Shown: positions 1 to 7,220, counted from the stretch's first letter. The stretch: DNA of 8,462 bases from Rhodanobacteraceae bacterium (GCA_012270595.1 JAAXIA010000080.1:1-8462); one strand, 5' to 3'. Notes: a model not told the origin generated them from the letters alone. Made by a program: numbers and translations.

Positions 1-1264
1 CTGGCAATTCCAATGCCAGCGCCTTGGCATCACCGCGCAGGTGCCCACGCAGATGGTCCAGCGCGGGAAATGTGCCTTTGGCATCAATGCCAAAGTGACT
101 AAACTCTGCCTGGAGCACATGCAAACCACGACGCTGGTTCCAGCGTAAGAAGGCCCATTGCAACAGACCATGCGGACGCCCCTTTCCCCACCATGCTGCC
201 AGCAGGGGCGGCAGTTTCGGTGCAAATGCCAGCCAGGGAAGCAGTGGAGCCAGGGACAGATGATCGACCGCCAGGGTTAAACTGGACTGCGCTGTCCCTG
301 GATGATTCCACCTAAGCACCATGGCGCCAGTGTGGGCATCGACCCAGCGCAGCAGGTAAGTGCCAGCAACATGGCGTATATCGGCCGTGGCATGAACCGA
401 GGCAACCTTGGCCTGTCTGCCTTGTGGGCCCTTTACCGCCACCTTGTCAAGGTCAATACGCGCCAGACTATGCACCAGCTTACCCTGCCGCCAGTCCAGC
501 CAGGCGGATACGTCACCGTAATCACCTGCGACTGCATAGCCCTTTACGCTAATATGGTCGAGTAGCGTGTGCAACCGGGCACCGCGTACCGACAACCAAA
601 GCTGGCCACTACTACCATCATCACGGAAACGACCTGCACCACGCAGCACACCAGTTGCATCCTTGCGTTGCACAAGTGCACCGACGCGGATGCTATGACC
701 CTTTTTGTCAAGGCGCAGTGCGTCAACCATCAGGGTGTAATGCCGCCCGCTATCAGTGATGTCAACCTGTACGTTATCCAGCCATAAACCCAGCCCAAGC
801 TGCCCAAAGTAATCGCCTTGCCGTGACGCGTTACCGAGCACACCAATACCCTTGACGTGCCAGCCTCCATCGGCCTCGTGAGCAATGTCCATACGCAGAC
901 CACTGACACGCAAATTGAAAAAGTGTCGCGATGGCAACAACCAGGCGCCAAAATCAAGCTTCAGCAGCACCCGTGGAATGTGCAGCGGACTCCCGCCCTT
1001 TCCCGTCACCACGCCCATAGTGACATCGTGCATCACCAACAAGGGACCTGACGCCTGCCAGTGACCTTCCAGCGCCACAAAGCTTAACGGGCGATGCAGA
1101 CGTGCGCTGAGCTGCGTCGCCACCCAGCGCGGGTAATGCACCAGTAACGGTAAAAAAAGCTGCACCGAGGCCACCGCTACCGCCAACGCAATGACCAATA
1201 CACCCACACTCCAACCCAGCGCGCGCGCGCACCTGTGCAGGTAACGTGAAGCGCATGCTTTCAC
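1..1264 (-). CDS. yhdP: YhdP-family AsmA-like envelope protein, N-terminal 421 codons (cut by window edge)
   Basis: Reading the minus strand from GTG at 1264, the frame stays open without a stop to the left edge, so the gene continues outside the window. Seen: a basic N-terminus (MKAHASRYLHRCARALGW), one membrane segment at about residues 18-41, then a long beta-rich stretch with repeated hydrophobic/Gly alternation and motifs such as ALEGHWQASGP and GWHVKGIGV, typical of YhdP/DUF3971 proteins. Family knowledge: YhdP is an inner-membrane-anchored AsmA-like protein spanning the periplasm and taking part in phospholipid transport to the outer membrane; full proteins are about 1,250 residues, so roughly a third is visible. 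It begins 21 bases after the rng stop, in the same frame, and is presumably cotranscribed with rng, as in E. coli. The GTG start is chosen because it gives the correct basic leader before the helix; a GGATGG lies 8 bases upstream. The family call rests on layout, position and wording, without a search. Confidence 0.8.
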   Translation of the reverse strand, partial: MKACASRYLHRCARALGWSVGVLVIALAVAVASVQLFLPLLVHYPRWVATQLSARLHRPLSFVALEGHWQASGPLLVMHDVTMGVVTGKGGSPLHIPRVLLKLDFGAWLLPSRHFFNLRVSGLRMDIAHEADGGWHVKGIGVLGNASRQGDYFGQLGLGLWLDNVQVDITDSGRHYTLMVDALRLDKKGHSIRVGALVQRKDATGVLRGAGRFRDDGSSGQLWLSVRGARLHTLLDHISVKGYAVAGDYGDVSAWLDWRQGKLVHSLARIDLDKVAVKGPQGRQAKVASVHATADIRHVAGTYLLRWVDAHTGAMVLRWNHPGTAQSSLTLAVDHLSLAPLLPWLAFAPKLPPLLAAWWGKGRPHGLLQWAFLRWNQRRGLHVLQAEFSHFGIDAKGTFPALDHLRGHLRGDAKALALELP

Positions 1265-1285
1265 TGCTGACCATCCACGCCAGTT

Positions 1286-2065
1286 TCAAAGCAAAGCGAC
1301 ATCAAACTGATCCCGTGCATAATATTCTGCGGCCTTAAAGCATATGGTTTTGGATAAAGACGCTTCCAGTTCAGCAACCTCTGTGGATTTATCGTCCAGT
1401 ATCCGGCTGATCACGTCAGTACTTGCCATGACCAACAGCTTTCCCTCCCTGGACTTGTGTACCGCACGGACAATTTCGCGAAAGATCTCATGACTTACTG
1501 TTTCTGTGGTTTTCACCGTGCCATGGCCAGAGCAGGCAGGGCATGGTTCACACAACTGTCTTCCCAGGCTTTCGGTCGTGCGCTTGCGGGTCATCTCCAT
1601 CAGCCCCAGCTCGGAGATCGGGTATACCGTCGTTTTAACATGATCACGGGCCAATTCCTGCTCCAGGGCACGCTGCACCTGATAACGGTGTTCCTGTTCG
1701 GCCATGTCAATGAAATCAATGATGATAATACCGCCCAGATTACGCAAGCGTAATTGTCGTGCTGCCATCCTGGCCGCCTCCAGGTTGATGCGATAAGCGG
1801 TTTCTTCCGAATCATGCGAACCCAAATAGCGACCACTATTGATATCAATTGTGGTCATTGCTTCGGTTTGTTCGATAACGAGCGTCCCGCCTGACTTCAG
1901 GAAAACTTTTTTTTTCAAGGCGCGCTGCATTTCATCTTCGGCACCATACAGGTCGAAAATCGGCAAACCGCCGCTGTAATAATGCACGCGATCGTCCAGA
2001 TCTGGCATAAACTCACGCACAAACTCAAGCATTTTCCCGAATGCCTCACGCGAGTCTACCCGCAC
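1286..2065 (-). CDS. rng: RNase G C-terminal catalytic half, possible independent start
   Basis: This 259-residue piece begins at GTG 2065, 13 bases past the amber codon in the same frame. It carries the DNase I-like catalytic subdomain: Asp74 (MTTIDINSG) and Asp117 (GGIIIIDFIDM) correspond to RNase E Asp303 and Asp346, and their spacing of 43 residues is identical. The zinc-link cysteines Cys175 and Cys178 (CPACSGHG) follow 58 residues later, again as in RNase E, and MTRKRTTESL is intact. The end, QFDVALL, is the usual RNase G C-terminus, and the TGA lies 21 bases before the yhdP start. AGGAG at 2079-2075, overlapping the amber codon, is nine bases before the GTG, so reinitiation by terminating ribosomes is plausible. 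Whether the fragment folds or acts without the S1 half is unknown. A run of nine A residues at 1915-1907 encodes part of ALKKKVF and might promote slippage. Confidence 0.7.
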   Translation of the reverse strand: MRVDSREAFGKMLEFVREFMPDLDDRVHYYSGGLPIFDLYGAEDEMQRALKKKVFLKSGGTLVIEQTEAMTTIDINSGRYLGSHDSEETAYRINLEAARMAARQLRLRNLGGIIIIDFIDMAEQEHRYQVQRALEQELARDHVKTTVYPISELGLMEMTRKRTTESLGRQLCEPCPACSGHGTVKTTETVSHEIFREIVRAVHKSREGKLLVMASTDVISRILDDKSTEVAELEASLSKTICFKAAEYYARDQFDVALL

Positions 2066-2080
2066 CCTGTCAATCTCCTA
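2063..2080 (-). promoter_or_regulatory. Amber stop overlapping a Shine-Dalgarno and GTG restart inside rng
   Basis: Minus strand: TAG at 2080-2078 forms the first bases of TAGGAG, then nine bases, then GTG at 2065-2063. The AGGAG core and the spacing suit initiation. The mutation that made the stop also completed the AGGAG if the ancestral codon was AAG (AAGGAG is equally good), so the ribosome site may predate the stop. Translation restart here is inferred from sequence only. Confidence 0.5.
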
Positions 2081-2797
2081 ATCAAACAAATCCCTCAGGC
2101 TACGCAGTGGCAAGGACAATTCCTCGTAGACACAATCGCCCACTCGCGCCTTGATAATATTAGCCTGTACCACGCGCCAAAGCTTACTGAGGTAACACAC
2201 ATCAAAGGCCAGCGACGCCGTGCTTTGCCCCTCGGCGTTGGTACGCACCACGTAGCCATGACGGGATCTGGCAGCCACGCTTTCATCGAGCAGTCGGCCC
2301 ATAACCCGCTTTAGTCGATCACGCTCCGAATCACTCACAATACGCGCTGAAACACCACTCATGTTCGCGTATGGAAGTAACACCAGATAACGTGATGGGA
2401 TGGATAGCTGCGTGGTCAGTCGTGCGCCTTTACTGCCGATAGGATCTTTGACAACCTGCACCACAATTTCCTGGCCCTCATGAGTCAGCTCGCTAACCGG
2501 CAGCACAAGCTGGTTGCTACACTGACTGTCTTGCTCACGGGTGATCAGCTTCGCGTCTGTACCCGAAACGGGATGGGCCATATCCGAGGCATGCAGAAAA
2601 GCGGCCTGTTCAAGACCAACATCCACGAAAACAGCCTGTATGCCCGATAGCACACGCTGCACACGCCCCTTGTATATATTTCCCACAGTGCTGCAACGAG
2701 ATGAACGTTCCACATACACTGCCTGCAACATGCTGTTCTCGATAACCCCCACGCGAGTCTCACGTGAGGCCACATTGATTAGAATCTCTTCGCTCAC
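2078..2797 (-). CDS. rng: RNase G N-terminal half (S1 and 5'-sensor regions)
   Basis: This 239-residue piece ends at the amber codon. It contains the RNase H-like start (SEEILINVASRETRVGVIE), the S1 RNA-binding domain at about residues 30-110 (VGNIYKGRVQRVLSG, FVDVGLEQAAFLHASDM), and 5'-sensor segments (KDPIGSKGARLTT, VVRTNAEG; the RT of the latter corresponds to Arg169-Thr170 of RNase E). By itself it has no catalytic aspartate and should not cut RNA, though it could bind 5'-monophosphate ends. The start is set at GTG 2797, giving MSEEILINV, because GGAG lies six bases upstream (CTGGAGCGTGCG before the GTG) and this matches the family start. The upstream GTG at 2818 would only add MTGLERA and directly follows a TGA. 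A weak promoter-like pair (CTGACA at 2878-2873, TTTTAT at 2855-2850) lies upstream. Confidence 0.8.
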   Translation of the reverse strand: MSEEILINVASRETRVGVIENSMLQAVYVERSSRCSTVGNIYKGRVQRVLSGIQAVFVDVGLEQAAFLHASDMAHPVSGTDAKLITREQDSQCSNQLVLPVSELTHEGQEIVVQVVKDPIGSKGARLTTQLSIPSRYLVLLPYANMSGVSARIVSDSERDRLKRVMGRLLDESVAARSRHGYVVRTNAEGQSTASLAFDVCYLSKLWRVVQANIIKARVGDCVYEELSLPLRSLRDLFD

Positions 2798-2874
2798 CGC
2801 ACGCTCCAGCCCAGTCACTCATCTTTATGAAAACACAGCAAAGATGCTCATAAAAAGACGTATCAATGCACTTG

Positions 2875-3153
2875 TCAGCGCGCCATGGCAGCTTTATGGT
2901 CGCGCTGTTTTACCACCTGTCGGCGAAACCAAGCATAGCAAGGGAGGGCCGTCAGCAAAGCTATGACCAGCTTCCCGACTGTCTTCCAGAAATGCCAGGC
3001 AGCCGCCCTGGCACACAAAAAATGCACATGCTGTATTCAGCAATAATCATCCTCGGTTTTGATGATGTGTTCACCAGCGTGCAACATGATGAGATCCCCC
3101 TCCAGGACATGAGGTGGTTCACTGCCCGATAAAGACTGATCGCCATCATCTTT
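2875..3153 (-). pseudogene. Possible gene relic with an in-frame TGA, unrecognised
   Basis: In the rng-RND gap one minus-strand frame is open from after a TAA at 3156-3154 to a TGA at 2877-2875, except for a TGA at 3039-3037. The part before it reads like a soluble protein (SEPPHVLEGDLIMLHAGEHI). The part after it has a basic/aromatic lead, a membrane-like segment (KLVIALLTALPCYAWF) and a basic tail (RRQVVKQRDHKAAMAR). I see no start codon with a ribosome site for the whole frame; the second part could start at GTG 3030 as about 50 residues. I do not recognise a family. It is not the C-terminus of Maf, the usual upstream neighbour of rng. It may be a decayed gene or a chance frame; the protein-like wording is the only support. 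Confidence 0.25.
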
Positions 3154-3202
3154 TTACTTTCGGTGGGAACCCAAGATTTTCCACATGACAAACAACCGCC
3201 AC

Positions 3203-3207
3203 AAGGG
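3203..3207 (+). promoter_or_regulatory. Ribosome binding site of the RND gene
   Basis: AAGGG ends eight bases before ATG 3216. It supports that ATG, whose product begins MGFSSLFIRRPIATSLLMAA, the standard RND N-terminus. Confidence 0.65.
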
Positions 3208-3215
3208 TCGTATTC

Positions 3216-6200
3216 ATGGGCTTTTCCTCTCTTTTTATTCGTCGACCAATTGCTACCTCACTACTCATGGCAGCCTTTCTGATTCTGGGTGTACTGGGTT
3301 ACCGCCAATTGCCCGTATCTGCTTTGCCACAGATCGAAGAACCCACCCTGGTAGTGACCACACAATACCCTGGAGCCAATGCAACCACCATGGCGAACCT
3401 GGTCACCACACCACTAGAACGCAGCCTTGGTCAAATTTCCGGCCTTACCATGATGAGCTCGGATTCCTCCGCGGGAATGTCCACCATCATCCTGCAATTC
3501 AACTTAAACCGCGACATCAATGTCGCTGCGCAAGATGTGCAGTCGGCCATCAACCAGGCCAAAGGCCTACTGCCTGGCAACCTGCCTTACCCACCGGTAT
3601 ACAACCGGGTCAATCCGGCTGACGCGCCCATCCTCACGCTTTCGTTACAGTCAAGCAGCCATTCGCTACGCGCCATCAATAATCTGGCCGACTCGGTCAT
3701 TGCCCAGAAGCTATCACAGGTGTCGGGGGTGGGTCTGGTCTCGATTGCTGGCAATGTACGCCCGGCAGTGCGCGTGCAGGTAAACCCATCACAACTAGTC
3801 AACCTGGGTCTAACCATGGAAGACGTGCGTGGCGCACTCACTCAGGCCAATGTGAACGCACCCAAAGGCAGGCTCAATGGCAAAACCCAAAGCTATTCCA
3901 TTGGCACCAACGACCAACTCACCGATGCAAAACAGTACCGAAACACCATCATTAGCTACCGGCACGGCGCAGCAGTGCGCCTGGCGGACGTAGCCAGGGT
4001 AGTAAACGGCGTAGAAAATGATCAACTTGCAGCGTGGGCAAACAACAAGCCCGCCATACTGCTGAACATCCGTCGCCAGCCCAATGCCAACATTGTCAAA
4101 ACCGTGCAGAAAATACGCAGACTGCTACCGCAGCTACGTGCCATCTTGCCGACGGATATCTCCCTAAACGTCTTTGCCGACCGCACCATTACTATCCGGG
4201 CATCAGTCCACGAAGTACAGCTCACCTTGCTGCTAACCATCTTTCTGGTGATGGCAGTGATCTTTGTCTTTCTGCGGCGGCTGTGGGCCACGGTGATCCC
4301 TTCGGTAGCCGTGCCATTATCGTTGCTCGGCACCTTCGGCGTGATGTCACTGGCAGGTATGTCACTAGATAACCTGTCGCTAATGGCACTGACGGTGTCC
4401 ACCGGTTTCGTGGTGGACGACGCAATTGTGATGATCGAAAACATCGTGCGCTACCTGGAACAGGGGAAAACCGGCAAGGAAGCAGCTGAAACGGGGGCGC
4501 GCGAAATCGGTTTTACCGTGTTATCGCTAACCCTGTCGCTGATCGCTGTCTTTCTTCCCCTGCTATTGATGCCAGGTGTCACCGGTCGGCTTTTTCACGA
4601 GTTTGCCTGGGTGCTTAGCATTGCGGTCGCCATATCCATGCTGGTGTCACTAACCCTTACACCAATGATGTGTGCTTATCTTCTCAAACCTCATGCACTT
4701 CCCGGAAGTGGACTCATAGACGGCAGCCCCACCACCAGCAGCAGCAAAACTCTCTGGTCACGCACACTTAAGCTTTACGAACGTTCACTGGACTGGGTAC
4801 TAAACCACCGCCAGCTCACCCTGCTGGTAACCGCTATCGCCCTGGTAGCCAGCGTGTTTCTTTTCATCATGAGTCCCAAAAATCTTCTACCCAGACAGGA
4901 CACCGGTATCATCACCGGCGTGGTTAAAGCCAACGATAACATTGCCTTTGCACACATGAAAAAATGCACACAAGCAGTGGTTGCCGCACTTGAGCGCAAT
5001 CCTGCGGTGGCTGGGGTAGCGGCCTTCATCGGCGCCGGCACCGTCAATCCTACCCTTAATCAGGGTCAACTCGACATTGTGCTAAAAGATCGCCGTGAGC
5101 GCGGCAGTCTCGATGAAGTGATCGCCAGTTTACAAAAAGATGCTGCCAATATCCCCGGTGTGGTACTACATCTCAAGCCTGTACAGGATGTAACCCTGGA
5201 TACCCGTGTCACCGCCACCGAATATCAATACGCGCTCTCCAGCGTACAGCGCGATGTGCTGGATAACTATGCCGCAAAAATGACCCGTGCTTTGCGGCAG
5301 CAACCAGAACTCGCCGATATCAGCAACAATCTGGTCAACCGGGGAAATGCCCTGAAACTACACATCGACCGTGAAAAGGCCAGTCGCCTGGGTGCGTCGA
5401 TGCAAACCATCGACGACACCCTGTACGATGCCTTCGGTCAGCGTCAGATCTCTACCATTTTCACCCAGCTGAACCAATACCGCGTGATCCTGGAGGTGGC
5501 GCCACAATTCCGCAACCGCACTGACCTGCTCGACAAACTCGCAGTGCGAGGCAATGGCCATAGCGTTCTCACCGGCTCCAGTTTCAAAAGCTTCGGTCAA
5601 CCCACATCAAGCAATTCAGCAACAACAATGGGTATCAGTCATCATGCTAACAGCAGGCCCTATCGCGGTAGTGGTGACATCATCCCGCTCTCTTCGCTGG
5701 CGACGACCAGCGTCACCCGTGTGCCACTGGTCATCAGTCACCAGAACCAGCTGCCTGCAGTGACGATCTCATTCAACCTCGCGCCTGGTTATTCGTTATC
5801 GCAGGGGGTCGCTGCCATCAAGAGGGTGAAAGCACAATTACATCTACCTGCACAGATACATGGCCAGTTCATCGGCAAGGCGGCGAAATTCTCATCCTCA
5901 CTCAACAATGAAGTGTTACTGCTCCTAGCCTCAATTATTATCGTCTACATCGTACTAGGGGTGCTCTACGAGAGCTACATTCATCCTCTGACCATTATCT
6001 CCAGCTTGCCACCAGCCGGGGTAGGCGCACTGCTGGCACTGATGCTTTGTGGCATGAGTCTGTCAGTGGACGGCATCGTGGGCATCGTACTACTGATAGG
6101 TATTGTCAAGAAAAACGCGATCATGATGATTGACTTCGCCATCGAGGCAAAACGCAAAGGATCAGACGCACACGCTGCCATCCACCGCGCCTGCCTTCTG

Positions 6201-6452
6201 CGCCTGCGTCCCATCATGATGACCACAGCGGCAGCTATATTGGGGGCGCTACCACTGGCACTAGGAAACGGCATCGGCGCAGAACTACGGCGCCCCCTCG
6301 GCGTATCCATTGTAGGAGGGCTGCTTTTGTCACAACTCATCACGCTCTACACCACACCGGTGATCTACCTTTATATGGAGCGCTTCTCTGACTGGTTGCG
6401 ACAAAACAGTACCCAACGCGAACAAATACGCATGCAGCGACACCGTGGATAA
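3216..6452 (+). CDS. RND multidrug efflux permease, MdtC/MexW-type (HAE1 family)
   Basis: A full 1078-residue inner-membrane proton/drug antiporter; it follows E. coli MdtC (1025 residues, compared from memory) almost end to end. Seen: TM1 at about 11-30 after FIRRPIATSL; first periplasmic half with TTPLERSLGQISG; TM2-TM6 at about 335-488; TM4 motif STGFVVDDAIVMIENI with the proton-relay pair Asp401-Asp402; TM7 at about 533-551; second periplasmic half with NAFGQRQISTI-like wording at 738-748; TM8-TM12 at about 898-1050 with the relay lysine in GIVKKNAIMMIDFA (965-966), and LRLRPIMMTT (995-1004) carrying the conserved Arg and Thr. All key transport residues are present, so it looks functional. 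Odd: residues about 781-820 are a Ser/Gly/His-rich insertion, and the TM6-TM7 loop is slightly long. No adaptor (MdtA-like), second permease or TolC-like gene adjoins it, so partners must be elsewhere or lost. The substrate cannot be read from sequence. Confidence 0.95.
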   Translation: MGFSSLFIRRPIATSLLMAAFLILGVLGYRQLPVSALPQIEEPTLVVTTQYPGANATTMANLVTTPLERSLGQISGLTMMSSDSSAGMSTIILQFNLNRDINVAAQDVQSAINQAKGLLPGNLPYPPVYNRVNPADAPILTLSLQSSSHSLRAINNLADSVIAQKLSQVSGVGLVSIAGNVRPAVRVQVNPSQLVNLGLTMEDVRGALTQANVNAPKGRLNGKTQSYSIGTNDQLTDAKQYRNTIISYRHGAAVRLADVARVVNGVENDQLAAWANNKPAILLNIRRQPNANIVKTVQKIRRLLPQLRAILPTDISLNVFADRTITIRASVHEVQLTLLLTIFLVMAVIFVFLRRLWATVIPSVAVPLSLLGTFGVMSLAGMSLDNLSLMALTVSTGFVVDDAIVMIENIVRYLEQGKTGKEAAETGAREIGFTVLSLTLSLIAVFLPLLLMPGVTGRLFHEFAWVLSIAVAISMLVSLTLTPMMCAYLLKPHALPGSGLIDGSPTTSSSKTLWSRTLKLYERSLDWVLNHRQLTLLVTAIALVASVFLFIMSPKNLLPRQDTGIITGVVKANDNIAFAHMKKCTQAVVAALERNPAVAGVAAFIGAGTVNPTLNQGQLDIVLKDRRERGSLDEVIASLQKDAANIPGVVLHLKPVQDVTLDTRVTATEYQYALSSVQRDVLDNYAAKMTRALRQQPELADISNNLVNRGNALKLHIDREKASRLGASMQTIDDTLYDAFGQRQISTIFTQLNQYRVILEVAPQFRNRTDLLDKLAVRGNGHSVLTGSSFKSFGQPTSSNSATTMGISHHANSRPYRGSGDIIPLSSLATTSVTRVPLVISHQNQLPAVTISFNLAPGYSLSQGVAAIKRVKAQLHLPAQIHGQFIGKAAKFSSSLNNEVLLLLASIIIVYIVLGVLYESYIHPLTIISSLPPAGVGALLALMLCGMSLSVDGIVGIVLLIGIVKKNAIMMIDFAIEAKRKGSDAHAAIHRACLLRLRPIMMTTAAAILGALPLALGNGIGAELRRPLGVSIVGGLLLSQLITLYTTPVIYLYMERFSDWLRQNSTQREQIRMQRHRG

Positions 6453-6495
6453 AGTGTCTGTAATCACCGCTTGATGCCGTGCTTATGACTGTACT

Positions 6496-6518
6496 ACGAG
6501 GAGGTTTTACCTCATCGT
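6496..6518 (+). terminator. Hairpin after the RND gene, possible weak terminator
   Basis: Two 10-base arms (6496-6505 and 6509-6518) pair at nine of ten positions around a TTT loop, 43 bases after the RND stop codon. Only three T follow the stem, so intrinsic termination would be weak; it could instead be a protein site or an RNA processing element. It separates the efflux gene from the promoter of the next gene. Confidence 0.4.
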
Positions 6519-6544
6519 TTGCCCTGATATTCATATTTTATTCA

Positions 6545-6574
6545 GTGAAGCGCATTACATTATTATTATATAAT
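6545..6574 (+). promoter_or_regulatory. Candidate sigma-70 promoter of the 172-residue secreted protein gene
   Basis: A perfect TATAAT at 6569-6574 lies in a very AT-rich stretch. A poor -35 match, GTGAAG at 6545-6550, is 18 bases upstream. Transcription would begin near 6581, giving a leader of about 27 bases before ATG 6608. Random AT richness could also produce the -10 match. Confidence 0.4.
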
Positions 6575-6607
6575 ATCATTATATTTGAACCTTTTGGGAG
6601 TTTGGTC

Positions 6608-7126
6608 ATGTTAGTGACGCCATCCGCGTTTGTGCAAAAAAATCACGGCAAATGGCTACGTTTTGTTGCCATACTTTTCACTTTTACCGCGATGCCTATG
6701 GGACTTGCCTGGGCCTTCCAGGTAAAGCTGGAAAATCGCAGTGGAAAAGATCTCGGAATATCGTGTAAAACCGTTGGAAATCAAGATTCGCCTATCCTTG
6801 CCTGGCTGGACAAGTGGGATCAACAACAGGATAAAAGATATGTCATCTGCGATCAAACTGATAGTTTAATTTGGCACTATCAAAGCAATTACAATCTACA
6901 TGTCAAAAATTTTGATACCGATGGTGATTTTGCCGAATGGGTCACCTTCAAATTCCTGAACCCCGACCGTTCATTATACTGTGTGATGCGCCTGGATTAC
7001 ATAAGGGGCTTGGGGTCTGACTGGTTTGAGACTGCAAATATACAGGGTAAAAGATGCATAAAGGACTATTTGAATGGCCATAGTTTCGATACGCATCATG
7101 GCACTGCAACGGTACACATTTACTAA
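6608..7126 (+). CDS. Putative exported cysteine-containing protein, family unknown
   Basis: A 172-residue protein. ATG 6608 is chosen because GGGAG (6596-6600) lies seven bases upstream and the product then begins with a signal peptide: basic lead (KNHGKWLR), hydrophobic core (FVAILFTFTAMPMGL) and a likely cut after AWA at residue 36. An earlier in-frame GTG at 6479 would run translation through the promoter and is rejected. The mature part, about 136 residues, has four cysteines (53, 81, 125, 150), enough for two disulfides, and is rich in Trp, Tyr, Asp and short beta-like stretches (FQVKLENRSGKDLGISC, WVTFKFLNP). I recognise no enzyme motif. It probably acts in the periplasm or outside the cell. 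Base composition is visibly AT-richer than that of rng, yhdP or the RND gene, suggesting acquired DNA. The gene stands alone, with its own promoter-like sequence and a strong terminator about 95 bases downstream. Confidence 0.8.
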   Translation: MLVTPSAFVQKNHGKWLRFVAILFTFTAMPMGLAWAFQVKLENRSGKDLGISCKTVGNQDSPILAWLDKWDQQQDKRYVICDQTDSLIWHYQSNYNLHVKNFDTDGDFAEWVTFKFLNPDRSLYCVMRLDYIRGLGSDWFETANIQGKRCIKDYLNGHSFDTHHGTATVHIY

Positions 7127-7220
7127 ACCGACTGTCAAAAACATTCAGGTTAATCACTCGGTCTCATCAGAAGCAAGCCGACTGGTCTTTGACGACCCGT
7201 CAACATGATGAGAGAGAATG

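Larger units (their letters stand above)
1286..2797 (-). pseudogene. rng: Ribonuclease G gene interrupted by an in-frame amber codon
   Basis: The two minus-strand frames at 2797-2078 and 2065-1286 are in the same phase and join exactly into one RNase G of 502 residues plus the stop (E. coli RNase G has 489). The only defect is TAG at 2080-2078, codon 240 from the GTG at 2797. The flanking residues, RDLFD before and EIDRVRVDSREAF after, match the unbroken family linker, where Xanthomonadales enzymes (from memory) have Lys or a similar residue; AAG to TAG would be one base change. RNase G is a 5'-end-sensing endoribonuclease for 16S rRNA 5' maturation and mRNA decay. Possible readings are a young pseudogene, a split gene translated as two pieces, amber readthrough, or a sequence error. 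No frameshift or other stop is present and all catalytic residues remain, which argues for a very recent or tolerated change. It is followed by yhdP. Confidence 0.85.
2822..3215. other. Divergent intergenic region between rng and the RND gene
   Basis: This gap must hold the promoters of both the rng-yhdP operon (leftward) and the efflux gene (rightward). On the minus strand CTGACA (2878-2873) with TTTTAT (2855-2850), 17 bases apart, is a weak sigma-70 candidate. I found no convincing -35/-10 pair for the rightward gene and no clear operator palindrome. No membrane fusion protein or regulator gene is present. The only coding-like content is the doubtful minus-strand relic at 3153-2875. Confidence 0.5.

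Noticed and set aside
302..1051. Several plus-strand frames opposite the yhdP-like gene
   Set aside because: They overlap each other and a continuous minus-strand coding frame, have no ribosome sites and no protein-like domains.
954..1289. 111-codon minus-strand frame from TTG 1289, overlapping the rng stop
   Set aside because: The other frame, from GTG 1264, stays open to the window edge and encodes the expected leader, membrane helix and YhdP-like sequence; this one is a shadow with Gly/Ala/Arg-rich wording.
3037..3039. TGA read as selenocysteine
   Set aside because: No selenoprotein motif or SECIS-like stem was seen just downstream, and the frame itself is not recognised.
2866..3132. Plus-strand frame of 88 codons in the rng-RND gap, considered as a lost adaptor gene
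   Set aside because: It has no lipoyl or hairpin-domain wording, no ribosome site and no resemblance to a membrane fusion protein.
3185..3622. Plus-strand frame of 145 codons overlapping the RND start
   Set aside because: It is a frame shadow of the efflux gene; only the first ten codons precede the RND start and no signal supports translation.
6479..6607. Upstream extension of the 172-residue protein from GTG 6479
   Set aside because: It runs through the hairpin and the TATAAT region, lacks a placed ribosome site, and would bury the signal peptide in the interior.
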